Shown: positions 49,358-61,962 of the stretch, piece by piece
Numbering within the stretch: position 1 is the stretch's first letter
Layout of the letters: the number at the start of each line of letters is the position of its first letter
Source: Chlamydoabsidia padenii
Lineage: Eukaryota; Mucoromycota; Mucoromycetes; Mucorales; Cunninghamellaceae
Assembly (NCBI GenBank): GCA_025330725.1
Contig: JAIWND010000009.1
Span: forward strand, 124,001 to 188,000
Direction of reading: 5' to 3'
DNA length: 64,000 nucleotides
Translations under genes and position numbers: made by a program
The notes under the pieces: generated by a model
Told to the model about the DNA's origin: nothing
The model's database searches: none
What the model saw: only the letters and a program-made list of their open reading frames with translations

Positions 49358-50467
49358 TTAGTCCTCCCCAAACTCCATTAGCATTATATTCCTTCTACTT
49401 CCTACTTATCATTATCTATATGTTACTTGTTTATCTCTTTTTATCACCCTCCCCCCTTCTATCCTTCATATATACTATTCTAGCCTGCCCTTTGCCTTTT
49501 TACATATACTCCACACCCCCTCCTTCTCATATCACGTCGTTTTTATAATAAACATTCGATACTTTGCTGGTAAACTTTGCCGGTGTCAATGACTTGTGTC
49601 CAAGATCTTCTGGGACGAGACTGTATTTATCCATTTAGTAGTGTAGTAACAGTATAAATGTAGATAAATCACGATGGTAATAAAGACTCATTCAAATGTT
49701 ATTGTATAAACTGGGCGGAGGGTGGGTTCGATCGGGACGTGAATGTCGGGCCAGCTGTCCTGCATGAATCGGTATTTAAAATTACGACATTATGGACTTC
49801 TCTGTAACCTATCTCTTTCTTACCCACATGTTTGATGGCAGGTGCATAACCATAGTTGATGAGATACGATCTTGATCATTTTGATCGATTTGTTTTGTGT
49901 CATCTCAACTTCAACGACTAGACAACTCCAAAAACGCACAGCTTCAATAATCCAGCCTGTGGTAAGCTGAATATGCACACCTGAGTTTTACTATCATTGG
50001 AGTGACAATTAAAAAAAAGTTGACAGCAACACTTTTGCATGAATGTCGGAATTTGAAAATCCGGTTGACAAACATCCTTGTTTCGATGGCATAAAAATAG
50101 TTGTAACACTATTTGAATCAGTCTATTTATAACGAGTCCGTTATTAATTTTGCACAAGCATTTTATTTTAAAGAGGAGGACTAAAAACCAACAGTAACCA
50201 CAATAAAAACCGAGATTTAAAAAAGTAAAGTTGGGAGACGATTACACCAACTGATTGCTTTTATTATTTAAGGAGTAAGACACTAAACAATGATGTTTCA
50301 AAGTAAAGTATGTTTTTATTAGCAAGTTGGGTTAAAAGGACAAAGAATGTGATCAATCAAAAAGGGGGTGAAAGGAATGACTAAAGGTATATGTCTTGTA
50401 CAAAGGTAAAAGTAAATAATAATAGTAAATGTTAGATGTTAAAGGGAGAATATAAGGGGATAGATAG
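49358..50467. other. Convergent intergenic region (1.1 kb)
   Basis: 3' flanks of the PP2A and CaaX-protein genes. An AATAAA signal lies near 49547. A palindrome-like element copy, GTCGGAATTTGAAAATCCGG (50045-50064), stands far from any annotated start. No coding signal was seen. Confidence 0.55.
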
Positions 50468-51923
50468 TTAAGAGATAATACAGCAACAGGAGGAAGAGGA
50501 GGCTGGCTTGTTCTTGTCACTAGAGTTATCCGGGTGGAAGAAGGAATCCTCCAAAGGTAATTCATAGCTTGGTTGATTCTGTGGTATGGTATATTCATGA
50601 TGCTTCGGATGTTGTTGTTGAGGATAATAGTGCTGAGAAATAGGTTGTTTCTGAGTATGTGCAGGGGCAGGATGTTCTATTGGTGATGAAGATGTTGTCC
50701 GTGGTGGTACTGGTGTCGTCGTGGTCATGTAAGAGGTGAATGATGGCACCTTTTGTACCGGAGAAGGACGATCTTTCCTATTACTGTTATCCGTATTGAC
50801 ACTATTGCCGCTATCACGTATACTAGCACTATCAGTCCTGGGTAGTCGATTAGGTATTGGTGAAGCAGGCAAGTGGTTATTGTCAAGAATGAGTGCTGAA
50901 TTCTAAAGTAAATAGAGATTAATTTCAAACAAATAGGCAGGTAGACGATGGATCCCATGATAACTTGCCTGATTTGTTTTCGCTATTCTACCATTGCTGT
51001 TCATTTCAGTTGCAAAAGTAAGGTCCTAAAGTTGATGTGAATTGTTAGTATTTGTTCTTAAACCAGTTATCATTTCAGAGTATTTATACCTTTTCATGTT
51101 CAAATTGATATTGAGGATCTTGTTCATTTTTCGATTCCATGTTCGTGTCCCTGTAATCTATAAAAGAAGGGTGATGATTAGTTTAATGCAAGTAAAACTG
51201 GGTGAATGTGGGACATAAGTGAGTTGATACAATACCTTTGTTTTTAGCAGTAGGACCTTCTTGAGTATCATTATTCTGGTTTGTTGTTGCTACTGTTGCT
51301 GTCATTGATGATTCTGTTATTGCTGTTGTTCCTTCTTCTTTTGCTGCTGCTGCTTGTTCTCGAGCACGCCTAACCATTTCAATCTTCTTTTTCCGCTCCA
51401 TGGCTTTTCGCATTGCTTCTTCCCCTTGTCGTATACTTTCGAGTTCCTTGGCGTCTTCAATTGCTTTGCGTTTAGCCACCACAGGTATGATATCCAAATT
51501 GTCATCAGTCTTTTTTTGAATATTGGTACGTTTTTGTTGATCATCAGGTATTGCTGCTAATGTTTGTTGATGTGTACCCGCGTCGTCAGATAACCATTGA
51601 TTACCAAGTTTGGAGTATCGTAATCGTCCATTCACCACATCGTCTTCTAGGTATTCTATTTATATAACAAGGGGATGATTAATGGAATGTATAGATGTAT
51701 ATAATATGCATTGACATTTTATTAATTAGGACTTACCATTGGGTAAAAGTTGATTACCACTTTGATCGCCCTTTTTTGAGAGGTCGAATACCTGTACTTT
51801 CTAAAAAAGAATAAAGAAAAAGATTAGTATCGTACAAGCAAAAAGAGGGGTATAAACAATACTTACATTTCCTTCACAAAAACGTATTTCAAAGGCAGGT
51901 CCTTTTGTGATACTAGCTGACAT
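50468..51923 (-). CDS. Predicted prenylated (CaaX) coiled-coil protein of unknown function
   Basis: Six exons (51867-51923, 51737-51800, 51236-51655, 51090-51157, 50969-51025, 50468-50902) give 366 residues starting MSASITKGPAFEIRFCEGN. The middle has a basic/acidic helix, probably coiled coil (KRKAIEDAKELESIRQGEEA, then MRKAMERKKKIEMVRRAREQ) followed by an Ala-rich stretch. The C-terminal third is Ser/Pro/Gln-rich and ends SSSSCCCIIS. The last four residues, CIIS, form a CaaX box predicted to be farnesylated, and the preceding Cys residues could be palmitoylated, giving membrane anchoring. The intron after exon 5 uses a GC donor (CAG|GCAAGT) instead of GT. No family name is recognised. The membrane anchor is an inference from the tail. 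Confidence 0.75.
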
Positions 51924-52206
51924 GTAAACGGATGGATGGATGGATGGATGGATGAATGAATGCACCAGATACGATGAGGTATAAAGTGAGTAGATGGGTA
52001 TGTTATTCTACAAAAGAGAGAGTAAAACAAACAAAGGAGATAGGGTCAGGTAAAAAAGAGAGAGAAGAAGAAGAAGAAGGAGGAGGGTAGTCAAAAGAGG
52101 TATATAAAAAGGAAAGAGAATGAATGAAAAAAGAAATTGACCAGGCCCCATAATTTATCAATATGCTTTATTGCAGAGAAATTCAATATCCGCCCATCAA
52201 AACCAC

Positions 52207-52239
<33 letters not shown>

Positions 52240-52341
52240 CATTCTTCCGTTCCCGGCGTGGCTTGAAAACCCAATTGAAAACTTTTTTCTTTCTTTTCTT
52301 TCTTTTCTTATCTCTCTTCCTTCTCTTACTCAACACTCATT
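51924..52341. promoter_or_regulatory. Divergent promoter region of the CaaX protein and DOHH genes
   Basis: Contains five GGAT/GATG tetranucleotide repeats (about 51930-51953), a purine-rich block, AAATTCAATATCCGCCC (52180-52196) and a T32 tract (52208-52239). The element is 147 bp before the DOHH ATG. Confidence 0.55.
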
Positions 52342-53575
52342 ATGGTAACCTCTGGTTTAAATGTCAACTATCAACACCTTGAAGATGTTCTTTGTAACAC
52401 TTCGGGAACTACCCCTTTGGCTGAACGATTCAGAGCTTTGTTTACCTTGAAAAACGTCGCCGATGAAAAGTCCATTGATATCATCTCTAAAGGTAAGTCC
52501 TCCTAAACCTATTTGCGACTTAAACTCACCTCTCTATATCTTGTTGTTGATAGCCTTGTCCGATGAATCGGCTCTTTTGAAGCATGAGCTCACTTACTGT
52601 CTTGGTCAAATCAAAAACCCTTATGCCGACAAGGCCTTGATTGACGTTTTGGAAAATGGCGAAGAACACGAAATGGTGCGACATGAAGTAAGTAGCAATA
52701 GAATACTTATGTATATATAAATTAAAAAAAAAATCATTCCTCTTTACTTGTATAGGCTGCCGAAGCGTTGGCTGCTATTGGATCAGTGGATAGTATTGCC
52801 TATCTTGAAAAGTACCTAAACGATCCTAGCGAAGCTGTATCTGAAACCTGTGAATTGGCCATCGACAAGATCCGATACGATAATGATCCCAAGACGAAGG
52901 AAGAACGTGAACAGAACAAAAGTATGTACAGCTCTGTCGATCCTGCGCCTCCATCTGCCAACAAGAAATCTGTGGAAGAATTGGGTGTCCAACTGATCGA
53001 CACCAACTTGTCTTTATTCGAAAGATATCGGGCTATGTTTGCTTTACGTGAAATTGGGAACACTGAAGCTGTGGAAGCATTGGCTAAAGGTCTCAAGGCA
53101 TCTAGTGCACTCTTCCGTCATGAAAGTAAGGGATGAAAAAAAAAAAAAGAGGGGGACAGACAATAGAATGATATTTACTAATTTACCTTTTTATTGTTGT
53201 TTATTAGTTGCTTATGTATTTGGTCAATTACAACACCCTGCTTCTGTGCCTGCATTGACTGAAGCATTGATGAATGACAAGGAACAAGGTATGGTGCGTC
53301 ATGAAGCTGCCGAAGCTTTAGGATCAATTGCTACCCCTGAAGTATGGGAAATCCTCAGCAAGTATAAAGAAGATAGCGAACGTGTTGTCCGTGAAAGCTG
53401 TGTAGTTGCATTGGATATGTATGAATACGAAACAAGGTAAATAACAATAGGATTAATAGAAACATTTGAACTGATTTGATCATTCTTTTTGTTATATAGT
53501 GGCGACTTCCAATATGCTAATGGTCTGGAAGAACAACCTCATCAAAACATGCATTCACTCAAATTGGCTCAATAG
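52342..53575 (+). CDS. LIA1: Deoxyhypusine hydroxylase
   Basis: Exons 52342-52492, 52554-52687, 52756-53125, 53208-53436 and 53500-53575 give 319 residues. The protein is a HEAT-repeat dyad with four iron-binding His-Glu pairs: [40 protein letters not shown] and [13 protein letters not shown]. An acidic/polar linker joins the two halves. The C-terminus contains [16 protein letters not shown]. Reaction: hydroxylates the deoxyhypusine residue of eIF5A to hypusine, the last step of hypusine synthesis in the cytosol. All metal ligands are present and the length is typical. Two introns interrupt HE motifs (HE|A, HE|I), and the joins restore them exactly. Confidence 0.97.
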
Positions 53576-53986
53576 ATCACATTTCACTCCCCCCCCCCTC
53601 TTTTTTTTATAGTCATTACTATCTCATTCATATATTTTATTTATTCTTGTCATTTGTATGTACATACCATTCTCCTTTTTAACAATACACAGACATGCAC
53701 ATATTCTTTCCCCACTCTCTTCCATTCATCCATAACTTTTTACTTCACAATAGAAAACCTTACTAGAAAATAAACTACTCTGATTGGTCAACTCCACACA
53801 GTGATACCAAATGGTGACACCAATTTTGGGATTGTTTTAAATAAAAAATAAAGTCTTTCATTTTGTTCTTCCCTTCCTTCTCTTTATTACTTTCCAATTG
53901 TTGTTGTTGTTGTCGTCGTAGTAGTAGTAGTAGTTGCTGTTTTTACCTTCCCCTCATTTACTCATTCATAGTATCAAGGCTACTAC
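53576..53986. other. DOHH 3' flank and SPA2 promoter
   Basis: C-rich and T-rich tract after the stop codon, AATAAA-like sites near 53768 and 53843, and a GTT/GTC/GTA trinucleotide run at 53898-53938 close to the SPA2 ATG. No coding signal was seen. Confidence 0.55.
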
Positions 53987-56816
53987 ATGTCTTACCCAAG
54001 GTCTCCACCTCAATCTCCTGACGACTGGAAATCACAGAGTATAAAGTCCAAGACCTTCTCAACTTCATCATCCCGCTCCACCAACTACAACTCAAGATCT
54101 GCTTCCATGGCTTCCTCCTCAAGTCGACCTTACAACAATGTGAACTATGAATCCTCGGCTCGAACTTACTATGTTGAACTACGAAAGTATTTAAAAGGCT
54201 TCTTGGCAAAAGGTACACCATTACAACATAGTATAATTAAATAAAACCACTCAAACTAACTTTGTATTACCACACATTTAGAGGCTGCTGAAGGTGTTCA
54301 TCCACAACGGGCATCAGCTCGTCAGAAACTATCAAGACTCAGTAACTTGCAGTTTCATGAACTGGCCATGGATGTCTATGATGAACTTATGCGAAGGAAT
54401 CTCAACGACAAGTTTGGTAAAGTAGAAACATATACACGTGAAAAAGTTTGACAATACTCATCTTCTTTACTTTTTTTCTTTCTTTTAACACTTAGTACCC
54501 TTTTTGGCTGTACGCGAAGAATTCCATCCAAAACGAAATCAGGCTCGACAAAAACTAGCAACATTACCCGACCCTCGATTTATGGATTTGGCTAGTGATG
54601 TTTACTATGAACTAACAAGACGATATCCTCATATTATGGATGCAAATGTAAGTGACCTATTATCCCTGGTCGATCAAACTATGTATAACGGATGTTTTGA
54701 TCTGCTTTGATAGGATACCAATCGACCACCCATGCCGCCTATACCAGCCACCTCCACTTCATCAAGCTTACCTAGACATCCTATGGCTAATGGACAACAA
54801 AAACCACCAGCAAGTCAATCAACCACTATCGTACCAATGAAAGGCACCATCAATGTAGAACCTGTCTCAAGTAAGGATTCATCGGATGAAGAGGATGAAG
54901 ATGGACATACCCAATATAGTGAAAACAGCCCTGTTGGAAAATACACTCCGTCGACTCATCAACAACCGTACCAACGGGATAGACACACAGACAATGCTAC
55001 TACTATCACTTCCACCAACGAATCTAATGGTTACCAGCGCAAACAATCTCTTACACCCCAATCAACAACCTCATCTTCAGCTCCTTCTTATTATCAACAG
55101 AAAGGAAATGGTAAAGCCGAAGGTGAATCTTTGGATAGTCTAATGGCAGATCTCGGTAATATGGTGCTTAGTCGATCTCAAGAAAGTGACAACAGCAACA
55201 CGGCTTATAATATGGTAACACAGCAATTAAAGAAAATGAAGAATAAATATCAATAAGGGTACAGGCACAAAAATAGAAACTCATTGACAACTTTTCCTTT
55301 TTTTTTTTTTTTTTTTTTTATGATAGAGGACTAACGGGAACGTCGATAAACGATCGGATGATGATCATCGTATTGCTTCACTGACAAAACGGATCCAAAT
55401 GCTGGAAAAAGAAAATCAGGTAAAGGGAAAAGAAAAAAAGGAAAGAAACTATCCTTTTTAAGAACACTTTATTAACGATGATATACTTTTATAGAACTTG
55501 CTGGCAAGAAATCAATCTCGTGATGGTACAGAAAATGGTAGTATGGACCAAATGGCCAAGGTATGTATGTATGTATACAAATGTATTATAACCTTTATCA
55601 TTAACATTCTCCTCCCCGCTATAATATGATATAGTTACAAGACGAATACCAAAGACTGGATGAACAATTTAGGACATTAGAACGAAACCATCGTGACCAA
55701 CAAGAGGTAAGAATAAACAAGGATGATTACATCACATCACTGATACTCACTCTATGATTCATTTAATAGATTGTTCGTAATGTCAAACAAGAAACCTCGC
55801 AATTAATGGATGAATTGGAAAAACTATCAAATGAAAACGACAAGCTAAGGAAGGAGAAGGACCAATCTGACACCCAGAATCGCCAGCTTGCTCAAGAGGT
55901 AAAGTATGCACCCCTTTTACAAAACAAGATAAACTTACTAGTAACTGTTTTTATCATTAGATTCAAGAATGGCAAACCAAATACCAGAAACTTCGAATGG
56001 AACTACGGAATACTAAAGGTAGGATAATGATAAAGGTACTGCGAAACATGACTAACAAATTGTTTTTGTTTTTTTTTTGTTATAGGCTCTACGGATGAGG
56101 AGAACGCATATCCTAGTCAAGTTATCATCAAGAACAACTTTTTGCAACCTACTCGATCGGGTATTATCTCCTATGATTCTATTATTAGCTACCAAGCAGC
56201 TGTGGAAGATCTATTGCAAAAAGCAAGGTAAAAGACGAAAAACGATAAATACATTACAAGTTTGAACTAATCTAACATGACTCAATAGATCCAAAACACC
56301 ATCGGATGTCCTGGCTTCAATGAAAACCATTGTAATGACCTGTAAATCAATCACTGAAGACGTCGAACGATACGAATCCAAAGGCGCCTTGACCCTCGAC
56401 AAACAGACTAAACTTCAATCATTAAAAGGACCCTTCTCGAATGAATTGGCACATTTGGTGACAGCTGCCAAGTCGCATGTGAACAGTATGGGAATCAGCC
56501 CGGTAGGACTTTTGGACGTGGCGGCCAGCAACCTGACAAGCGCAGTGGTGGATCTGGTCCAATTGGTGGGCATGGTATCTTTGACTTCCGACGACAGGAA
56601 TACTGATTATCGCACGGGATCCCCTCAACAACCTCCCACAACATCTACTTCTCGGGATCTCCGACGTCAAGATTCTTCTGGCTCATCTATCTCTGTAAAG
56701 AAGTCAAATGGTACTGGTCCTAATACGATGATGAATACAACATCTACATCCAGGACTCCAACTCAATTGGCAGTAAGTAATATCATAGTGGAGGGCGAGG
56801 ATAAACAGAACACTGA

Positions 56817-56851
<35 letters not shown>

Positions 56852-57231
56852 GGTGTGGATAGGATTATCTGAAAAAGGAAACCGATCAAATCGTGACAAG
56901 TATACAAAGCCTTCTTAGTGCTTTAAGATCGACACAAAAGATTGGTGATGTCTATGGAATCATTACGACTATCGCCGATGTGGTGACTACAGTGACGGAT
57001 GCATCAAAAGACACCTTCTCAACGAATGCCGCCGGACTTCGATATCGTCAACAAGGGGATGTCATCTTGTCTGATCTTCAAGCATGCCGGGATAAGTTGA
57101 TCCATATCCGAAATACATCCTTTGCTCGCTCACCTGAAACCGCCTCCTCGACTGCTAAACGTGATTTGGCCAAGGAATCTTATGAAATCGCAAAGTTTAT
57201 CAAGGAACTCATTGGACTCTGTGAATCTTGA
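53987..57231 (+). CDS. SPA2: SPA2/GIT-like polarity scaffold
   Basis: Thirteen exons splice in frame to 808 residues. Residues about 85-165 hold two Spa2-homology (SHD/GIT) repeats: RQKLSRLSNLQFHELAMDVY with DELMRR, and RQKLATLPDPRFMDLASDVY with YELTRRYP. A Ser/Pro-rich linker follows. Several short exons (55327-56018) then encode a coiled coil (RIQMLEKENQ, MDELEKLSNENDKLRKEKD). The C-terminal half is a helical GIT-C-like domain (KTPSDVLASMKTIVMTCKSI, DLQACRDKLIHIRNTSF). Spa2 organises the polarisome at hyphal tips, linking formin and MAP-kinase components. A frame continues past the donor after TAYNM, but it stops soon and is read as intron. The T32 tract at 56819-56850 is intronic. Confidence 0.92.
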
Positions 57232-57263
57232 TGGTGAACAATATCCTCTCTCTATCTCTCTTA

Positions 57264-57265
<2 letters not shown>

Positions 57266-57307
<42 letters not shown>
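57266..57307 (+). repeat. Poly(T) tract, 42 nt
   Basis: Uninterrupted T run about 35 bp after the SPA2 stop codon. Confidence 0.9.
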
Positions 57308-57311
<4 letters not shown>

Positions 57312-57792
57312 GTAATAACTAGTATATAGATTTAGGTCATTGGTCCTGAAAATCATTAATGGACCCTTCTTTATTATCCTTACTTTTGTACAGTTTTAGT
57401 TTATTATTCTTTTTTAATTATCCCATGTATCCCTCTTTTACCAATAAAAAACGACTTTACTTTATCTTCTTCAAATACCTGATGCCTTCTTGCTGACTTT
57501 TGGTATGACTAAATGATAGGTGGGAATCTGGGATCTACAGACGGTCTGACATTAATGGTTTTAAATACCGCACGATCTGTGCATCACATTGCCATGAAAA
57601 ACAAACATCTACCCAATGGATCTGAATACAGTACATGTCATTTGAAATGGATTTTACTATCAAATATACACACTGGGAATCCAAGGGAAATGAGTCAACC
57701 ATGCATATAATCCCCTGTTTTAAAGCGAAAGATACGTGCAAGTCGACTGATAATTATACATGGATCATAAAAACCGTCCATGGGCAGAGAAA

Positions 57793-57810
57793 AGCGGGAT
57801 TTCAAATCAG
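57793..57810 (+). promoter_or_regulatory. Recurrent element, CGGGATTTCAAA type
   Basis: AGCGGGATTTCAAATCAG, with a second copy (GGCGGATTTTAAATA) 15 bp further right. It lies between two gene 3' ends. Confidence 0.4.
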
Positions 57811-58018
57811 CCACTTTGCATTAATGGCGGATTTTAAATATTTTTCAAGTCAAGTCTAAAAGTCAGTTGCAGTTGATTTGATCTATAAAAAAAACAATAC
57901 TGTACATTTTTATTTATTGTCATAACAAAACAAAACAAAGACGAATAATAGATTATGTATAGAGTAATAAAGTAATTAAATGGGGGGAGTTCTAGGAGAG
58001 TTCGAGTCAATTCCTTCT

Positions 58019-60520
58019 TCAAAGAGTTATCACATCCGGATCACCATTCTAAATAAAAACATAAAGAGTCAGATTGTTATTGTATCATGTATTATTTATA
58101 CTTACAAAGGGATGGCGCCAGCCGCACTGAAATTCATTCTTTTTGTATTTCCGATCTTCGCTAGTGGAGGCATTGAAACCAATATGATGCATCAACAGAG
58201 TTTTACTGGCAACCAATGTTTGACTACAGGCACGGCATTCATCCAATTCACCCAGCAGGCACTTTTGAATCACAATGTCAGGTGGTATGTCGGTGTATTG
58301 TAGTAAAAGTCGGGATACCAATGTAGCAATGTCAGGTTTCAAGAATAGTCCACTATGTAATAATAATATCAAGTTAATACTTCAGTACCCCCCCTTTTTT
58401 TTTCAAGACTTACCTTCCACCAGTACCAACAAACACACCACAATGACCAGGTACCTGGATATTAGCTTCATAAATCACATTTTCGATTTCCCGCCAAGCA
58501 TGCCGACCACAGATGGGGAAATCGTCTTCCAACAAGGCTACATAAGCACTTGAGTCATTCGCTGTCGCATGTTGTAAAGCGCTTGATATATGCAGTCGAT
58601 GATTCCACACATCACCCGGTTCACGTATCCATTTAATATAGCGCTGCCCTTTAGGATCTTGAGCGAATTGTTCAAAAGCACGATCGTATCCAGCATGATT
58701 GGAGAAGTGTGTATAGACAAACACTTGAATACGATCATACAAGGACGGCCTAATGGCAAAAGTGGTGTCATCAGAAGGAGGTAAAAGAGGCCATTGATCG
58801 AGATAGCTTTGTAGAGTTTGTGTCAAGAAGGGTGGATCGCCACGACGAGGTGCGGTCATGATGACAAAAGAGAAGAGGTAAGGATCCTTGTTGAGTAATT
58901 CGTTCAAAGTCAATTCGTCGACAAAGTGTTCCCGGGTATAATACGCATTGCAGATCAACAAGAGTGGTAGAGTAATCATCATCACCAGAGTGCCCCTTTT
59001 CACCGCCGACCAAAGTAGTCGCCAAAGAGGAGTTCGTCGGTATGGCTCTAACAGCCCATTCCAACTGGATGCCATGGCTTGTTTTTCATCCATCATACTA
59101 CCACCATCAAGTGATCCTGCCGTCTGTTGTTCTTGATCGTCTGTAGGGTGTGTCAGATAATAGTGTCCATCCTCTTCACGTGCCAAACAAGTAGTTTGTA
59201 TCAATAAAGTCGCCATGTACCCAGTCAATAAACCCGTCAAGGACCACCATAGAATGTTCTTTACCGTATAATTCACCAAGAGCATGGCCAATTGTAGGGA
59301 CACCTTCCGGATCGTTAATTTGTAGTTGGAGTCCTCGTCATTACCGAATATCAAGATGTATTTATCGTCAATGCTAACTGATTGGATGATAAGCAGAGCA
59401 AATAAAAAAGGCACCAATCCTATTAAAGAGAAAGAGAGAGAGAGACAGATGCTAGTTAGATCATCATCATCGTCCCCAACATGATTTATTTGTTACCTTG
59501 ATTACATTCATGTATGGAATCACTGAAGAACAAAGTCGGTAAAGCCCATCCTGTTGATCTTGAAAACAAGTAGCCCACGCCCTGTCGAATCGTGCACACC
59601 ACTAATACGATCGAGGATACAATCCGGAAGAAGCGTCGAGTACCACCAAGAGATTGAGACAATGATTCTTCAAAGAGACCCAAGATCAAAACATTCCAAC
59701 CAAACAAGACCAAACTGTGCAAGGTAAAGTCGAATAAGAAGGGTGATAATAAGAGGTTGATGATTTCGTATCGAAAGATGACATATTTTGGTGAAGAGCA
59801 AGTCAATTGGATCACCTGACAGGCATTGAGAGTGGAGATCAAGGCAGAGATGAGAATGGTATACCGAGTCATAGCAGGAAGTGGCCACAGACATAGCAAC
59901 TTGTGTGATTTCGATTTCATTCCCTGTTGTTGTTGTTTTTGTTGTTGTTGTTCTTGTTGCCTGACCTGCGATGACGATGATGACGATGATGATGAGATTA
60001 ATGGAGTAGAGGGACGCCAGTTCATACCTTGTATGTTGACATTAGGAGTAGAGTAGTGATTCGAGTTGACATGGTCATCGTTTGTGTTGAGGGGTAAAGT
60101 ATGAGATATCAAAGGTGATGTTGGAAATCGATGCTGCCGGACTGTGCTGTATTTTGATTGACGACCACGGTAGCCATTGGGTGGTGATGAGGAAGATGAG
60201 GAGCTGGTACCAGAAGAATGTGTATCCGCCGACTTTGTTGTCGAGTTGATGCCCGTTACTGGTAATGCAAAAGTAAGGTCGGTACTGCTATCCTGATGGT
60301 TGTGGTCATGAGTAGCGGTTGTAAAATGTGATTGGATGGGTTGAGACGTTGATGATAAGGGTGTCTGTAGTTGTCGTGAATGGTGATCGATAAAGTTGGA
60401 GGGCAATGTTGATTCGATTGATGTAGAGCGTTGACCAGAAGATGAAGGTGATGTAGTAGATCGAGACACTTCTTGCACCAGTCGTACTGAGCTGAAGAGC
60501 TTGAATAAAGAATCCTTCAT
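58019..60520 (-). CDS. Fusion of a multi-TM (rhomboid/UBAC2-like) domain with a PGAP4-like GT-A glycosyltransferase
   Basis: Exons 59497-60520, 58414-59419, 58106-58352 and 58019-58048 give 768 residues. Residues 1-205 are Ser/Gln-rich. Residues about 215-430 hold five or six hydrophobic helices (YTILISALISTLNACQVI, LFGWNVLILGLFEESLSQ, LVPFLFALLIIQSVS) with a rhomboid-like look but no Ser-His dyad that I can see. Another TM (TLVMMITLPLLLICNAYY) precedes a glycosyltransferase region: FVIMTAPRRGDPPFLTQTL, YVALLEDDFPICG, GVFVGTGGSGLFLKPD and a Cys-rich end. The EDD motif and the GGSGLFL loop resemble PGAP4/TMEM246, the Golgi GPI-GalNAc transferase. Inferred role: a Golgi or ER glycosyltransferase. 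The exon 1-2 join is in frame, so the fusion is read as real. The acceptor could be GPI or another glycan. Confidence 0.75.
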
Positions 60521-61353
60521 TTAGCTTTTCAATTACACCCTACTGTTGAATATGTTGTTGAGATGTAGTTTATTGAATCAGTCTGTAGTAGTGATTAGTA
60601 AGTCGTCGGCACAAGCAATTCAAACTAGATCAAAAAAAAAAAAAAAAACACAGAAGAAAAAAAGAAAAAAGGGAAAAAGAGAAACCAGGAAGAACTTTTT
60701 CTCTTTAGACCAATCGGGGTTTAAAATTTTCATTTGCTGATCTCTGTCATAAAGTGCCCTGAAGAATGGGATGGTCGTTGAATATATGCTGCACTTGGTG
60801 AGTGAGCTCATGTTTTGATTGGCAGAAGAACCTCCTCACTCAATATAATGTTTACTTGTGTATCACGTCTATAAGATCCTCCTTTTTTTTTCTTTATTGG
60901 TTTTCAAAGGACAATGTGACAATACTTGACACAATCATCTTGGTATCAATAATTTTGTATGCTTTTACCATATTCCCAAAGTCATTTAGATATCTGGCTG
61001 AGCTTGTGTCTGTGCCAAGAAAACAAGAAAACTGGAATTGAATTCCCGACAGCACAGTCTTTGAAGATCCTTTCGTACGATTGTGGTAATAGGCTGACAT
61101 GATAAAACAGCGCACAAGATATCAAATCATATCAAGAATGGTTACATCATTTCAAATCAATCATAATAGAATTTGAAGAAGACAAAAGATAGTTTGGTTT
61201 ATTAGAGAATACGAACATATGATGGATAAAAGCTATACTATGTATTATAGAAGGGTATGCTAACCAAAAGAGTCCAACGTAAGTGCTTGACCAGATGATG
61301 ATGATGATAGTTTACACCTTCTTGAAATCCATGTGGCTGTTGTAGTATAGTAA
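60521..61353. other. Promoter region of the glycosyltransferase fusion gene
   Basis: A CCAAT box fused to an element copy (CCAATCGGGGTTTAAAATTT, 60710-60729) lies 195 bp upstream of the ATG, and a second copy ATTGAATTCCCGACAGC is at 61037. A short A-rich run is at 60632. No gene was seen. Confidence 0.55.
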
Positions 61354-61577
61354 CTAGACCTAAGAATAGATAATAGTTAGTGGTAGGATCATCTATATAT
61401 GGTACTTTACCTTTATAAACTTACGATGTCATTTCCCAAAAAGCTAAGCATGAATCCAAATAGAAGGACATTTGACATGACCATGGGAAAAGTCGTTTCC
61501 CAGTATACCAAGTTCCTTTTTTTCATCGATCGAAGTAGCTTGAATGAAGAAGAGGGGGAGGGAGTTAAACGCCACAT
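61354..61577 (-). CDS. Possible 52-aa mitochondrial-type micro-protein
   Basis: Exon 61425-61577 reads MWRLTPSPSSSFKLLRSMKK and then a hydrophobic end (FPMVMSNVLLFGFMLSFLG). A GTAAGT intron of 65 bp follows, and the stop codon falls just after the acceptor (V, stop). The basic, Ser-rich start plus one TM helix is the shape of a small mitochondrial inner-membrane subunit, but I cannot name a family. Other frames through the same exon are also open for part of its length, so this is only a candidate. Confidence 0.25.
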
Positions 61578-61962
61578 GTAAGTTGTTGCACGACCCCGAC
61601 CCCATTTTCATTTCCCTTGATTGGCTTTGTATGAATGTACCTAACATGACAAAAAAGTAAAAATGTTCAGTAAGTACGATAGATTGGTAAATCGTTTCAT
61701 TTCTATTTACCCGCATAAACAGTCGGTATTTCCCTCCTCCCCCCCCCTAATAAAAACAATAACAAATATATCTATAGTTCAGGTACCTGCAGTGAATCGG
61801 ATCGTATACTATCGGAGAAGCGTATTGTACCTTGTTTCTATCCATACTAAAAAAGAATGGGAGGAAGAAAATGTTAGTTGAGGGGTGGGAATATTTCTTT
61901 TTTACCATTAGAGATATATACAAGCCAGAGCTTATCCAATGATCATCCTACGTCGTGACTTG

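Larger units (their letters stand above)
57232..58018. other. Convergent intergenic region with clustered element copies
   Basis: Holds a T42 tract and three element-like sequences close together: GGTTTTAAATACCGCAC (57558-57574), AGCGGGATTTCAAATCAG (57793-57810) and GGCGGATTTTAAATA (57826-57840). No annotated gene starts here, so an unannotated transcript is possible. No ORF with family resemblance was seen. Confidence 0.5.

Noticed and set aside
55215..55256. Continuation of the SPA2 exon past TAYNM (MVTQQLKKMKNKYQ, stop)
   Set aside because: Splicing at the GTAACA donor leads to a long, in-frame series of coiled-coil and GIT-C-like exons that fit the family, so the read-through is taken as intron.
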